Positions 1-6,552 of a DNA stretch of 7,556 nt are shown in pieces. Each line of letters opens with the position of its first letter. The stretch's first letter is position 1. The translations under genes were made by a program, and so were the position numbers. The stretch is from an uncultured Anaeroplasmataceae bacterium (GTDB taxonomy: Bacteria; Bacillota_I; Bacilli_A; Acholeplasmatales; Anaeroplasmataceae). Where the stretch lies: contig CAKQEA010000044.1 of the NCBI GenBank assembly GCA_934229785.1, positions 1 to 7,556 on the forward strand, read 5' to 3'. Below the pieces are notes generated by a model that saw only the letters and a program-made list of their open reading frames with translations, did no database searches and was not told where the DNA came from.

Positions 1-570
1 AAAGGTAATGGTGAAGATAATGATATTGTTTCTGTTAATGAAAATGAAACTATAGCTAAACCATCTGATCCTATCAAGGATGGCTATTCCTTCATTGGTT
101 GGTATAATGGAAATACTTTATTTGATTTCAATACTAAAATTTCTTCTAATATTACTTTAACTGCTAAATATCAAAAAATAGAAAATCTAACTGTAACATT
201 TATATTAAATGGTATTTCAAGCACTGAAACAATAAAATATGGTGAAAAGATTTCAAAGCCTGAAAATCCAACTAAAGATAATGCAACATTTGCTGGATGG
301 TATGATGAAAATGGTGAATTGTTTGATTTTAATACAAATATAAAAGCAAATATTACTTTAACTGCTAAATTTAATTATACCATTACTTATAAGCTAGATA
401 ATGCAATTTATAAGAAAGATATCGTACTTGAAAATAATATAGCTAGTATGCCTTCAAATCCAACTAAAGATGGTTATTCTTTCAGTGGCTGGTATATCGA
501 AGGAAATGATGCATTATTTGATTTTAATAACAAAATAACTGAAAGCTATACATTATATGCCAAATGGGAA
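1..570 (+). repeat. Three tandem InlB-type (Listeria-Bacteroides) repeats, first one partial
   Basis: The tandem repeats lie inside the pectate lyase gene. Each unit is about 65-67 codons and shows the pattern P-x-x-P-x-K-D-G-Y-x-F-x-G-W-Y, then LFDFN, then an LTAK or LYAKW end. LFDFN occurs at window residues 40, 107 and 172, giving periods of 67 and 65. The first two units also share DNA: a 22-base identical segment lies at 148-169 and 349-370, exactly 201 bases apart. Such repeats are known from surface and secreted proteins of Bacillota and Bacteroidetes, where they form ubiquitin-like or beta-grasp spacers; an adhesion role here is inference. Confidence 0.87.
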
Positions 571-2835
571 AAAACAAACATTAATGTAACAGCATATGCA
601 GGTTATACAGAGGGTGCTTATTTTGAAATAACTGATGCAAATGCAAAAGTATCAACATATAAATTTTCTTACAAAAAAAGTGATTCATCTAGTTATGTTG
701 AAGTTGATAAAGAATTAGTAAGAAAAAACAATAATATAATCCGTTGTGATATTTTAGGCTTATCTGAGGGTAGCTACACAGTAAAAATAATAAATGGTAG
801 TGAAGAAATAGAAAAACAGATAGCTGTTTCAAAAGATGATCGTTCTGGATATGCTCACTTTAATAATACAGCTGGTGTCGGTGCATATAATAATGATGGT
901 ACCCTTAAAAGCAATGCTACCATTGTTTATGTAACTGATGAAAATAAAAACAGTGTAACAGCAACAATAAACGGAAAAAGCTATACTGGTTTATCAAATA
1001 TATTACAAAATCAGTCAAAATCAACTAAACCTCTATGTATTAGATTATTAGGTCAAATCTCAGCTGCAACTTGGAATCAATTATATGTAAATAGCTATAC
1101 AACAGCAACAACTACAACAGTAAAAGGAGCAAACGGATCATACCTTGAGTTAAAAAATTATTCTGAGGATGATTTAATAACTGGAGGCTTTAACACATTA
1201 AACACAACTACTTATTCTAAATTAAATGGATTAACTAATAAAATTAAATATGATTCATCAAAGAAGGAATTTGATTCTTATTACAATATGATGGATGTAT
1301 CAAATGCAAAAAACGTAACTATTGAAGGAGTTGGAAGTGATAGTGAAATATTCCAATGGGGATTCACTTGGAAATCTTGTAGCTCAATTGAAGTAAAAAA
1401 TATCACATTTACTAATTCACCAGAAGATGCTTGTAGCTTTGAGGGTTCAAGTCAAACCGCTACTAAAACAGACACATCTAAGGATTTAAGTATTTTAACA
1501 TCATCAAATTTCTGGCTACATAATAACACATTTAATATAGGAAAGAATTATTGGGATGTATGTAGTGAGCAAGATAAAGGTGATGGTGATGGTTCGACTG
1601 ATATTAAATATGTAAAAAATGTAACTATTTCTTATAATAAGTACGTAAAAACTCATAAAACAGGACTTGTTGGTGGTGCTGATAATCATCTATCTGCTAA
1701 TATAACATTCCATCATAACTATTATGAAAACTGCAAATCTCGTATGCCATTTGCTAGACAAGCCAATATGCATATTTATAATAATTATTATTCCAACTCA
1801 ACAGGAACAACAATGCAAATATATGCAGGAGCCTATGCTTTTTTAGAAAATAACTATTTTGAAAATGACAATCATGCATTTACTGTTGATGCTAGAGGAT
1901 ATAAAGCTACACCTGCTATAAAAGCCTACAATAACATTTTTAGTAATAGTAAGTATACAGATGGTGCAACAATAGTTACAACTAGAGAAGCTGAAGTTAA
2001 AAATGGAAATTTATTTAATTCAAGTTTTGATACAGATTCTAGCTTCTTCTATTATGACTCAGTAAATAAAAAGAGTAAAGTTGACAATATGATTGAAACA
2101 AAAAACGTTCCATCATATGTACCACTTCATGCAGGAGCTGGAAAGCTTACAAAGCTATATGATACTTCTGATACTCCAACAACACCACAAGAGAATACCT
2201 ATACAATAATATTTGATACTAACGGTGGAAATAAAGTAAAAAATCAAAATGTAGTAGAAGGAAACTCTATAACATTACCAACACCAACTAAAACAGGCTA
2301 TACATTTATTGGATGGTATACAGATTCAGCATTAACAAATAAAATTAATACTTTAGATTTTACACCAACAACCAATATTACATTATTTGCCAAATGGGAG
2401 GAATCAACTACAACAGGTACTTGGATAACATTCAATGAATTTAGTGAAGGAATTATCTCAACGTCTACTACTATAAACGGAATAACAATATATCCAAAAA
2501 GTGGTAAAGAAGCTAAAATAGTTTCATTAAAGAATACTTTACTTGATTCAAGGGTGAAAAATTATGTTTATTTAAGTGGAGGTGGTTCTAATACTGAATT
2601 ATGTGTAAATTTTACTATTTCAAAACAATCAAATATTACAGTATATTATGGAAATAGTACTGGTAGATTAGTCTCACTATATAAATATAACTCAGAAAAA
2701 CGTATAGGTACTTCTACTACAGGAACAAACGGCACAACTCCTGTTAGCCATACATTTACAAATCAAGAAGCTGGTTCTTATTCTATTGCATCTTCAAGTA
2801 GTTCAATCATTATTTACGCAATATACATTGAATAA
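1..2835 (+). CDS. Secreted modular pectate lyase (PL1-type) with InlB-type repeats, 5'-truncated by the window edge
   Basis: This is probably an extracellular enzyme that cleaves polygalacturonate (pectin) by calcium-dependent beta-elimination. The frame is open from base 1 (944 residues here), so the start and signal peptide are outside the window. In window residues: InlB/Listeria-Bacteroides repeats at about 1-58, 63-124 and 127-190, each with a GWY core and an LTAK or LYAK end; an Fn3-like beta domain at about 193-275; the parallel beta-helix lyase domain at about 280-718; a PTTPQ linker; a fourth repeat at 732-800; and a beta-rich C-terminal module at 808-944. PL1-like signatures are an acidic SEQDKGDGDGSTD stretch (522-534, likely Ca2+ site), VTISYN followed by a THK (551-553), FHHNYY (around 571), and SRMPFAR with R581 as the probable catalytic arginine and R586 after it, then HIYNNYY. 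There is no LPXTG anchor at the end, so attachment, if any, would be through the repeats or an unseen N-terminal part. The PL1 assignment is from motif memory, not a search. Confidence 0.88.
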   Translation, partial: KGNGEDNDIVSVNENETIAKPSDPIKDGYSFIGWYNGNTLFDFNTKISSNITLTAKYQKIENLTVTFILNGISSTETIKYGEKISKPENPTKDNATFAGWYDENGELFDFNTNIKANITLTAKFNYTITYKLDNAIYKKDIVLENNIASMPSNPTKDGYSFSGWYIEGNDALFDFNNKITESYTLYAKWEKTNINVTAYAGYTEGAYFEITDANAKVSTYKFSYKKSDSSSYVEVDKELVRKNNNIIRCDILGLSEGSYTVKIINGSEEIEKQIAVSKDDRSGYAHFNNTAGVGAYNNDGTLKSNATIVYVTDENKNSVTATINGKSYTGLSNILQNQSKSTKPLCIRLLGQISAATWNQLYVNSYTTATTTTVKGANGSYLELKNYSEDDLITGGFNTLNTTTYSKLNGLTNKIKYDSSKKEFDSYYNMMDVSNAKNVTIEGVGSDSEIFQWGFTWKSCSSIEVKNITFTNSPEDACSFEGSSQTATKTDTSKDLSILTSSNFWLHNNTFNIGKNYWDVCSEQDKGDGDGSTDIKYVKNVTISYNKYVKTHKTGLVGGADNHLSANITFHHNYYENCKSRMPFARQANMHIYNNYYSNSTGTTMQIYAGAYAFLENNYFENDNHAFTVDARGYKATPAIKAYNNIFSNSKYTDGATIVTTREAEVKNGNLFNSSFDTDSSFFYYDSVNKKSKVDNMIETKNVPSYVPLHAGAGKLTKLYDTSDTPTTPQENTYTIIFDTNGGNKVKNQNVVEGNSITLPTPTKTGYTFIGWYTDSALTNKINTLDFTPTTNITLFAKWEESTTTGTWITFNEFSEGIISTSTTINGITIYPKSGKEAKIVSLKNTLLDSRVKNYVYLSGGGSNTELCVNFTISKQSNITVYYGNSTGRLVSLYKYNSEKRIGTSTTGTNGTTPVSHTFTNQEAGSYSIASSSSSIIIYAIYIE
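2194..2400 (+). repeat. Fourth InlB-type repeat, after the catalytic domain
   Basis: One further Listeria-Bacteroides repeat follows the lyase domain and a short PTTPQ linker. It shows the classical form TIIFDTNGGN, then PTPTKTGYTFIGWYTD and LFAKWE. It is closer to the family consensus (FDTNGG) than the three N-terminal copies, which have lost that segment. The enzyme domain is thus bracketed by the same spacer type on both sides. Confidence 0.85.
2407..2832 (+). other. C-terminal beta-rich module of the pectate lyase (possible carbohydrate-binding domain)
   Basis: Window residues 803-944 hold a module starting TWITFNEF and ending EAGSYSIASSSSSIIIYAIY. It is rich in Ser, Thr and Ile, lacks Cys-rich or coiled segments, and has the alternating pattern of a beta sandwich (SGGGSNTELCVNF, then ITVYYGN). 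Domains with this closing pattern (aG-Y-I-S-S-S-I-Y-I) are common at the ends of secreted pectinases and would be read as a sugar-binding or cell-surface module. I do not assign a CBM family. The 31 residues at the far right of the window end in a similar way. Confidence 0.55.
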
Positions 2836-2856
2836 TCTAAAAATTTAATATATAGC

Positions 2857-2893
2857 AAACTGGACAACTTTAGAAGTCCAGTTTTTATATTTT
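2857..2893 (+). terminator. Rho-independent terminator of the pectate lyase gene
   Basis: A perfect 9-bp stem (AAACTGGAC at 2857-2865 with GTCCAGTTT at 2876-2884) encloses a 10-base loop and runs into a T-rich tail (TTTTTATATTTT). It begins 21 bases after the TAA stop. The A-rich 5' arm also mirrors the T tail, so it may work in both directions. Confidence 0.88.
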
Positions 2894-2907
2894 AAAATAA
2901 CAAATAA

Positions 2908-3084
2908 TATTCTAAAGTAGCTCTAATTATTTCTTATGCAAACATAACAAATTCTTCACTTCAAGTTTATAAGAAAAGAATGGAAAAAAAAGGAATAATA
3001 GATACAAGCTCACGAGGTTCTATTAGTTTTACACTTCCTAGATTTAAAGAATTTGTAGAATTTCAAGAAAAACTTCTTAAATAA
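2908..3084 (+). pseudogene. Remnant of an AAA-type ATPase: C-terminal winged-helix tail only
   Basis: An open stretch of 58 codons plus a TAA stop follows an in-frame TAA at 2905, with no plausible start codon or Shine-Dalgarno site at its beginning. It encodes SSLQVYKKRMEKKGIIDTSS, then RGSISFTLPRFKEFVEFQEK. This is the pattern that closes a large family of bacterial ATP-binding proteins (AAA ATPase with a C-terminal winged helix: S-x-Y-R-x-x-L-x-x-K-G-x-I, then G-x-x-x-F-x-L-P-x-F-x-E-F). Intact members are several hundred residues long, with Walker motifs far upstream; none of that is present, and the lyase terminator lies directly before the fragment. I read it as the surviving 3' end of a gene deleted or displaced here. 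A small independent helix-turn-helix protein is less likely because no start is visible. Confidence 0.66.
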
Positions 3085-3169
3085 TTTTCAACAAATAAAA
3101 CATATTTTTCTTAAAAAACAAACATAAAGTCGCTACGATTTTATTATTAATAGGTGTTATATTCAAAAG

Positions 3170-3200
3170 AAAACTTCAAGAAATCATATCTTGAAGTTTT
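3170..3200 (-). terminator. Hairpin terminator ending the minus-strand operon, probably bidirectional
   Basis: A perfect 11-bp stem (AAAACTTCAAG at 3170-3180 with CTTGAAGTTTT at 3190-3200) has a 9-base loop. It lies 16 bases past the TAA of the SpoVT-like gene on the minus strand, where the stem closes with GTTTT followed by CTTTTG. Read on the plus strand it also ends in TTTT, so it could stop transcription from the left as well. This suits the junction of convergent genes. Confidence 0.78.
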
Positions 3201-3216
3201 ATCATATAATATTTGT

Positions 3217-3735
3217 TTATTCATTTAAAATATGAGAAAAATAATGATCAATAATATCTAGTGCTTCTTTATGTCTTTTCCCTAACATATCATCAAATAT
3301 AACGATGTATCCATAAAGTTCAAAATTAACAATTATTCTATGAATTATGCAGTCTTTATCAATTTTATATCCTTCAACAATAGGAACCATTTGATTTTGA
3401 GATAATTCTTTATCTAGGTAATTTTCGATTCTATAAATAAAATCAAAATTTATAGACATGCCACAATGATTATTATCAATTGTTGAATATATAACTTTAC
3501 TATTATCAAACAACATAAGTTCTGAATTATATTCCTTTTTTATTGCCTCTAACATAGCTTTAATAGGTAATAAATCTCTATTTAATGGATGATATTTTTG
3601 TAAAATAATGGAATCATCCTCTAAAAATATATCAACCATATCACCATTGTTAATTTTTAATCTTTTACGAATCTCTTTAGGTATTACAACCCTACCTAAT
3701 TCATCTAATCTTCGTGTTACACCAGTTTGTTTCAA
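3217..3735 (-). CDS. SpoVT/AbrB-family transcription regulator with C-terminal GAF-like domain
   Basis: This is a cytoplasmic DNA-binding regulator of 172 residues, close to the length of Bacillus SpoVT. The N-terminal swapped-hairpin domain is the AbrB type: TGVTRRLDELGRVVIPKEIR, then KRLKINNGD and a DIFLEDDSIILQKY strand. The rest (about 55-172) is an alpha/beta domain like the GAF-type sensor of SpoVT. I place the start at the TTG at 3735. It gives MKQTGVTRRLDELGR, matching the SpoVT start (MKATGIVRRIDDLGR) residue for residue, and has GGAG 8 bases upstream. A longer frame from a TTG at 3768 adds 11 residues but has no ribosome site and would cover the leader hairpin. The gene lies 64 bases after the Enzyme I-like gene on the same strand and may be read with it. 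In sporulating relatives SpoVT controls late forespore genes; no other sporulation gene is visible, so its targets here are unknown. Confidence 0.88.
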   Translation of the reverse strand: MKQTGVTRRLDELGRVVIPKEIRKRLKINNGDMVDIFLEDDSIILQKYHPLNRDLLPIKAMLEAIKKEYNSELMLFDNSKVIYSTIDNNHCGMSINFDFIYRIENYLDKELSQNQMVPIVEGYKIDKDCIIHRIIVNFELYGYIVIFDDMLGKRHKEALDIIDHYFSHILNE

Positions 3736-3784
3736 AAAAATCACTCCAAATTTGTCAAATTCTGACAATCTTATTATTTGGAGT
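3734..3784 (-). promoter_or_regulatory. Leader hairpin that hides the regulator's Shine-Dalgarno site and resembles a terminator/attenuator
   Basis: On the minus strand, 5'-ACTCCAAAT (3784-3776) can pair with ATTTGGAGT (3751-3743). Inside it TTGTCA (3768-3763) pairs with TGACAA (3757-3752) around a GAATT loop, with a 7-base bulge on the 5' side, giving 15 base pairs in all. The GGAG ribosome site of the SpoVT-like gene is in the 3' arm, paired with CTCC. Seven T's (3740-3734) follow within two bases and run into the TTG start codon. It may therefore end transcription of the upstream operon, attenuate the regulator gene, block its translation, or act as DNA as an operator for autoregulation. 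The pairing is seen; the function is inferred. Confidence 0.66.
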
Positions 3785-3799
3785 ATTTTTGTTTTTTAT

Positions 3800-5311
3800 T
3801 CATTTTTCTTTTGTTTTTTTAAAATCAGTGTAAGCTCTATTTAAATTTTGAATTGCTGATGGAGATACTGATAAGTTTTTTATTCCAATGGAATATAATG
3901 TCTTCGCAACATCGCTAACTGAAGCAAGCTCACCACAAACAGATAAGCAAATATTAAACTCTTCACAAAATTTAACAACATTTTTTAGCTTTTCAAGTAA
4001 ATCATTTATATATTCCTTAGGATTTTCTAAAACCTTATCTCTATCCATATGATAAAGTTCTGATGTTAAATCATTTGTTCCTACTGAAATAAAATCAACA
4101 TCTGTAAATGTTGTAATATTTTCTAATGCTTTTTTTGTTTCAAGCATCATACCAATCTTTGGCATATTGTAATTATTTTCTTCTCTAATTTTTAAAACCC
4201 AATCTTTTAAAAATCTAAATTCATCAACATTTTCAATCATAGGAAACATTATTCTCATATTGCCATTAGTATTAGCTTTTAATAATGCCTTTACCTGATT
4301 TATAAATAATTGAGGATTATTCCTATAGTTATCAATTCCTTTTTTAAATGTTTGTATATAGCTTAGCTTTTTATCATCACCAATATCAAAGGTTCTAAAG
4401 CATAAATACCTATCACCCATAGTATTTACTGCTTCTTGGTATATCTCATATTGTTCAGTAAAAGTATATGGCCTATTGGTATTCATAAAAATCATTTCAG
4501 TTCGATATAATCCAACACCATCAAATTTATATTTCAAAACTTTTTTTAAATCTAAATTAGATCCAACATTAGCTAAAAACAAATAATCATCGTGAGCTAT
4601 AGATATTTTTGAGAAAACATCATTTTCTTTTATATCATTTTCATATTTTAAAATTTCTTCACAAGACGGATTTTTTATTATAATTTCCTTACCTGTATCT
4701 ATAATAACCTTTTCACCATTTAAATAATCTTCATTTGAAATAACATATGGTATATCCCATTGTCTACATAAAATGGCACTATGTGATGTATACCCACCAC
4801 TTTTAGCTATTATACCGATTATATTATTTTTATTATGAATTAAAAATGAAGGATACAAAATATCAGTATGTAAAATGTATTTTACATCTGTATTAATTTC
4901 ATTTGAGGTTTTCAAATTATTAGTAATTCTCACAATAATATCCTTAATATCAATAGCTCTTTCTTGTAAATATAGAGATGTTGAATTTTTTAAATCACTA
5001 ATATAAACCCCTAAAACATCACTAACTGCCTCACAAGCAGATTTATTTTTATTCAAAATTAAATCAGTTGCCTTCGATATTAAATTAGGATCAGAAATCA
5101 TTAGTTGTTGCACATTTAAATATTCTAATAGTTCTTTATTTGTTTTTTTCATTTCTTCAATTTGATTTATTGAAGCTGAGATTGCATCTTTAAGCTTTGA
5201 AATTTCATCATCCTTAGACACAACCATTTCGTTTGAAATATCATTATTTGTAAAAAATATGTTACCAACAACAATACCATTTGCTAAAACATTATCAATA
5301 GCAAATTTCAT
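3800..5311 (-). CDS. Divergent Enzyme I-like phosphoenolpyruvate-utilising protein (PEP-protein phosphotransferase family)
   Basis: Enzyme I of the sugar phosphotransferase system moves phosphate from PEP to a histidine in HPr; this 503-residue cytoplasmic protein has the same domain order but is shorter than the usual 570 or so. Visible are an HPr-binding helical part (about 30-135, with QQLMISDPNL and ERAIDIKDI), a swivelling phosphohistidine domain with GGYTSHSAI (H177 the phosphorylated residue), and a PEP-binding TIM barrel: GVGLYRTEM (R270), FRTFDIGDDK (R306), MFPMIENVDEF, MMLE (E391), SVGTNDLTSE (N413, D414) and SVCGELAS (C459). All main catalytic residues are present. Odd points are Tyr174 where Enzyme I has Arg (GGRTSH), Asp in place of the second Gly of DIGGDK, and a shortened NPxLGxRAIR segment near 323-333. 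It may be a true but divergent Enzyme I or a paralogue with another acceptor. ATG start with AGGAAG 7 bases upstream. Confidence 0.84.
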   Translation of the reverse strand: MKFAIDNVLANGIVVGNIFFTNNDISNEMVVSKDDEISKLKDAISASINQIEEMKKTNKELLEYLNVQQLMISDPNLISKATDLILNKNKSACEAVSDVLGVYISDLKNSTSLYLQERAIDIKDIIVRITNNLKTSNEINTDVKYILHTDILYPSFLIHNKNNIIGIIAKSGGYTSHSAILCRQWDIPYVISNEDYLNGEKVIIDTGKEIIIKNPSCEEILKYENDIKENDVFSKISIAHDDYLFLANVGSNLDLKKVLKYKFDGVGLYRTEMIFMNTNRPYTFTEQYEIYQEAVNTMGDRYLCFRTFDIGDDKKLSYIQTFKKGIDNYRNNPQLFINQVKALLKANTNGNMRIMFPMIENVDEFRFLKDWVLKIREENNYNMPKIGMMLETKKALENITTFTDVDFISVGTNDLTSELYHMDRDKVLENPKEYINDLLEKLKNVVKFCEEFNICLSVCGELASVSDVAKTLYSIGIKNLSVSPSAIQNLNRAYTDFKKTKEK

Positions 5312-5318
5312 AAAACCA

Positions 5319-5324
5319 CTTCCT
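5319..5324 (-). promoter_or_regulatory. Ribosome binding site of the Enzyme I-like gene, overlapping the upstream stop codon
   Basis: AGGAAG on the minus strand lies 7 bases before the ATG at 5311 and shares bases with the TAG stop (5325-5323) of the phosphodiesterase gene. This supports the start chosen and suggests translation of the two genes is coupled. Confidence 0.75.
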
Positions 5325-6540
5325 ACTTCTTATAAATACATACTGGAACGAGCATTTCATCCTTAGTTATTCCAGCGTGATGACTTTTAAAAACAAAATC
5401 AGAATTTGAATAATTAAAATAATAATTACTTATTCCAACCGCAACATAATCTGCTAAAAAATCATCAATTACAGGATTAATATAATCCCCACTTTTTCCA
5501 AAAAATCCTAACGCTATGGCATCGGTTGTTTTATAAAGCTTGTAGACATTAGAAAATAAAGAATTAAATAACAGCTCAAATTCTTTGTTTTTTCCTTCTT
5601 TAACAGCAAAACTAATACATCTTGCATCATTTGCTGGATTACGTCTTAAAAGCCTTAAAATAGGCTTACAAGCATATAAATTAATTGGTAATACATCAGT
5701 ATGACCATGATCTGATGTTATAATTAATAAAGTATCATCACTAAGCTTATTTGCATACTTGCAAACACTTTCATCAATCTCTTTTAGTACAATCTTAGCC
5801 TCATTACTATACGCTCCATATTTATGCATAATTCCATCAGGCTCTGTATAATAAACATATTGAATTTGTTTTTCATTTTTTTCAAGCATTTTTAAGCTCA
5901 TTTGCAAAACATCATTAATACTTCTACTATCCTTAGTAAAATCAGGTTCAATATCATATCCTTTGACTATTAAATCCTCATAAAACATTCTATATGGCAT
6001 TTTTTTATAACCATTTACTCCTGTTGGCTCTCCTGTAAAATAATTATTACCAGTAAATAATACAACATCTCTATTAATTTCAGAAAAATAATTCTCCCAG
6101 CCTGTCCAACCACTACTAATAGGTGAAAGTCCACTTTTAATTGATGTTGTTGAGGCTGCGGTTGTTGATGGATAAATAGAATGAATTTTTTTTAAATATA
6201 ATGATCTTATAAATGAATTTCCATTTAAATTATTATTTAAAATATTAACTCCCATTCCATCAAGAAGTAAAATAACTACCTTATTATATTTACCACCAAA
6301 TAAGGTATCTGTTTTAGCATTATAATAATCTTTAATTTTCTTAATGACATTTAAAAATGTATCATTATAATCAGGAAATAAAAGTTCTTTTTTTATTATA
6401 TTACTATCAACTTCTAATAATAGATTATCATCAAGAATAACACTTAAACCAACGGTTTTTGTTATTTTAGAACCTGAAATTAACTTTTGATCTAAATATT
6501 CATACATATCTATATCATTTTCAAATCTAATGGTTTTCAA
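5323..6540 (-). CDS. Alkaline-phosphatase-superfamily phosphodiesterase / nucleotide pyrophosphatase-like protein
   Basis: This is a metal-dependent hydrolase of phosphate mono- or diesters, 405 residues, with no signal peptide or membrane segment, so probably cytoplasmic. The two-metal set of the Phosphodiest family is complete: VVILLLDGMG (D94), the nucleophile segment YPSTTAASTT (T126 or T127), YTEPDGIMHKYG (D235, H239), ITSDHGHTD (D277, H278, H280) and SHHAGITKDEMLVPV (H387/H388). About 80 residues lie before the catalytic core and are not recognised. The substrate cannot be read; relatives include nucleotide pyrophosphatases and 2,3-bisphosphoglycerate-independent mutase-like enzymes. 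The start is a TTG whose bases overlap the TGA of the upstream PHP gene (TTGA, 4 bases shared), with GGTGAT 6 bases upstream; the next ATG is 11 codons later and lies after the overlap. Confidence 0.84.
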   Translation of the reverse strand: MKTIRFENDIDMYEYLDQKLISGSKITKTVGLSVILDDNLLLEVDSNIIKKELLFPDYNDTFLNVIKKIKDYYNAKTDTLFGGKYNKVVILLLDGMGVNILNNNLNGNSFIRSLYLKKIHSIYPSTTAASTTSIKSGLSPISSGWTGWENYFSEINRDVVLFTGNNYFTGEPTGVNGYKKMPYRMFYEDLIVKGYDIEPDFTKDSRSINDVLQMSLKMLEKNEKQIQYVYYTEPDGIMHKYGAYSNEAKIVLKEIDESVCKYANKLSDDTLLIITSDHGHTDVLPINLYACKPILRLLRRNPANDARCISFAVKEGKNKEFELLFNSLFSNVYKLYKTTDAIALGFFGKSGDYINPVIDDFLADYVAVGISNYYFNYSNSDFVFKSHHAGITKDEMLVPVCIYKK

Positions 6541-6552
6541 TGATTGATCACC
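6537..6552 (-). promoter_or_regulatory. Stop-start overlap (TTGA) with Shine-Dalgarno site coupling the PHP and phosphodiesterase genes
   Basis: GGTGAT (6552-6547, minus strand), inside the last codons of the PHP gene, is 6 bases before the TTG start at 6540, and the TTG shares bases with the TGA stop at 6539-6537. Ribosomes finishing the first gene would meet the start of the second directly, which also supports the TTG start. Confidence 0.72.

Larger units (their letters stand above)
2836..3216. other. Gene-free stretch between convergent genes
   Basis: This 381-base region separates the + strand pectate lyase from the - strand operon. It holds the lyase terminator, a decayed ATPase fragment and the operon's end hairpin, which are listed separately. 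In 3085-3169 I see only AT-rich sequence with no start codon plus ribosome site, no tRNA-like fold and no repeats. Confidence 0.7.

Noticed and set aside
319..321. TTG as the start of the pectate lyase
   Set aside because: The same frame is open to base 1 and encodes two more InlB-type repeats upstream; there is no ribosome site before this TTG, and it falls inside a repeat.
3102..3194. Short hydrophobic frame (about 30 codons, with VATILLLIGVIF) on the plus strand
   Set aside because: No start codon or ribosome site, and its end runs into the bidirectional terminator hairpin; AT-rich sequence often gives such hydrophobic stretches by chance.
3800..3802. Use of TGA as tryptophan (mollicute code)
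   Set aside because: TGA ends both the Enzyme I-like and PHP genes exactly where the families end, and Trp in all genes is TGG, so the standard bacterial code fits.
3608..3844. Plus-strand frame of 78 codons
   Set aside because: It lies antisense to the SpoVT-like gene and its leader, has no ribosome site, and its low-complexity Phe/Ser-rich protein resembles nothing I know.
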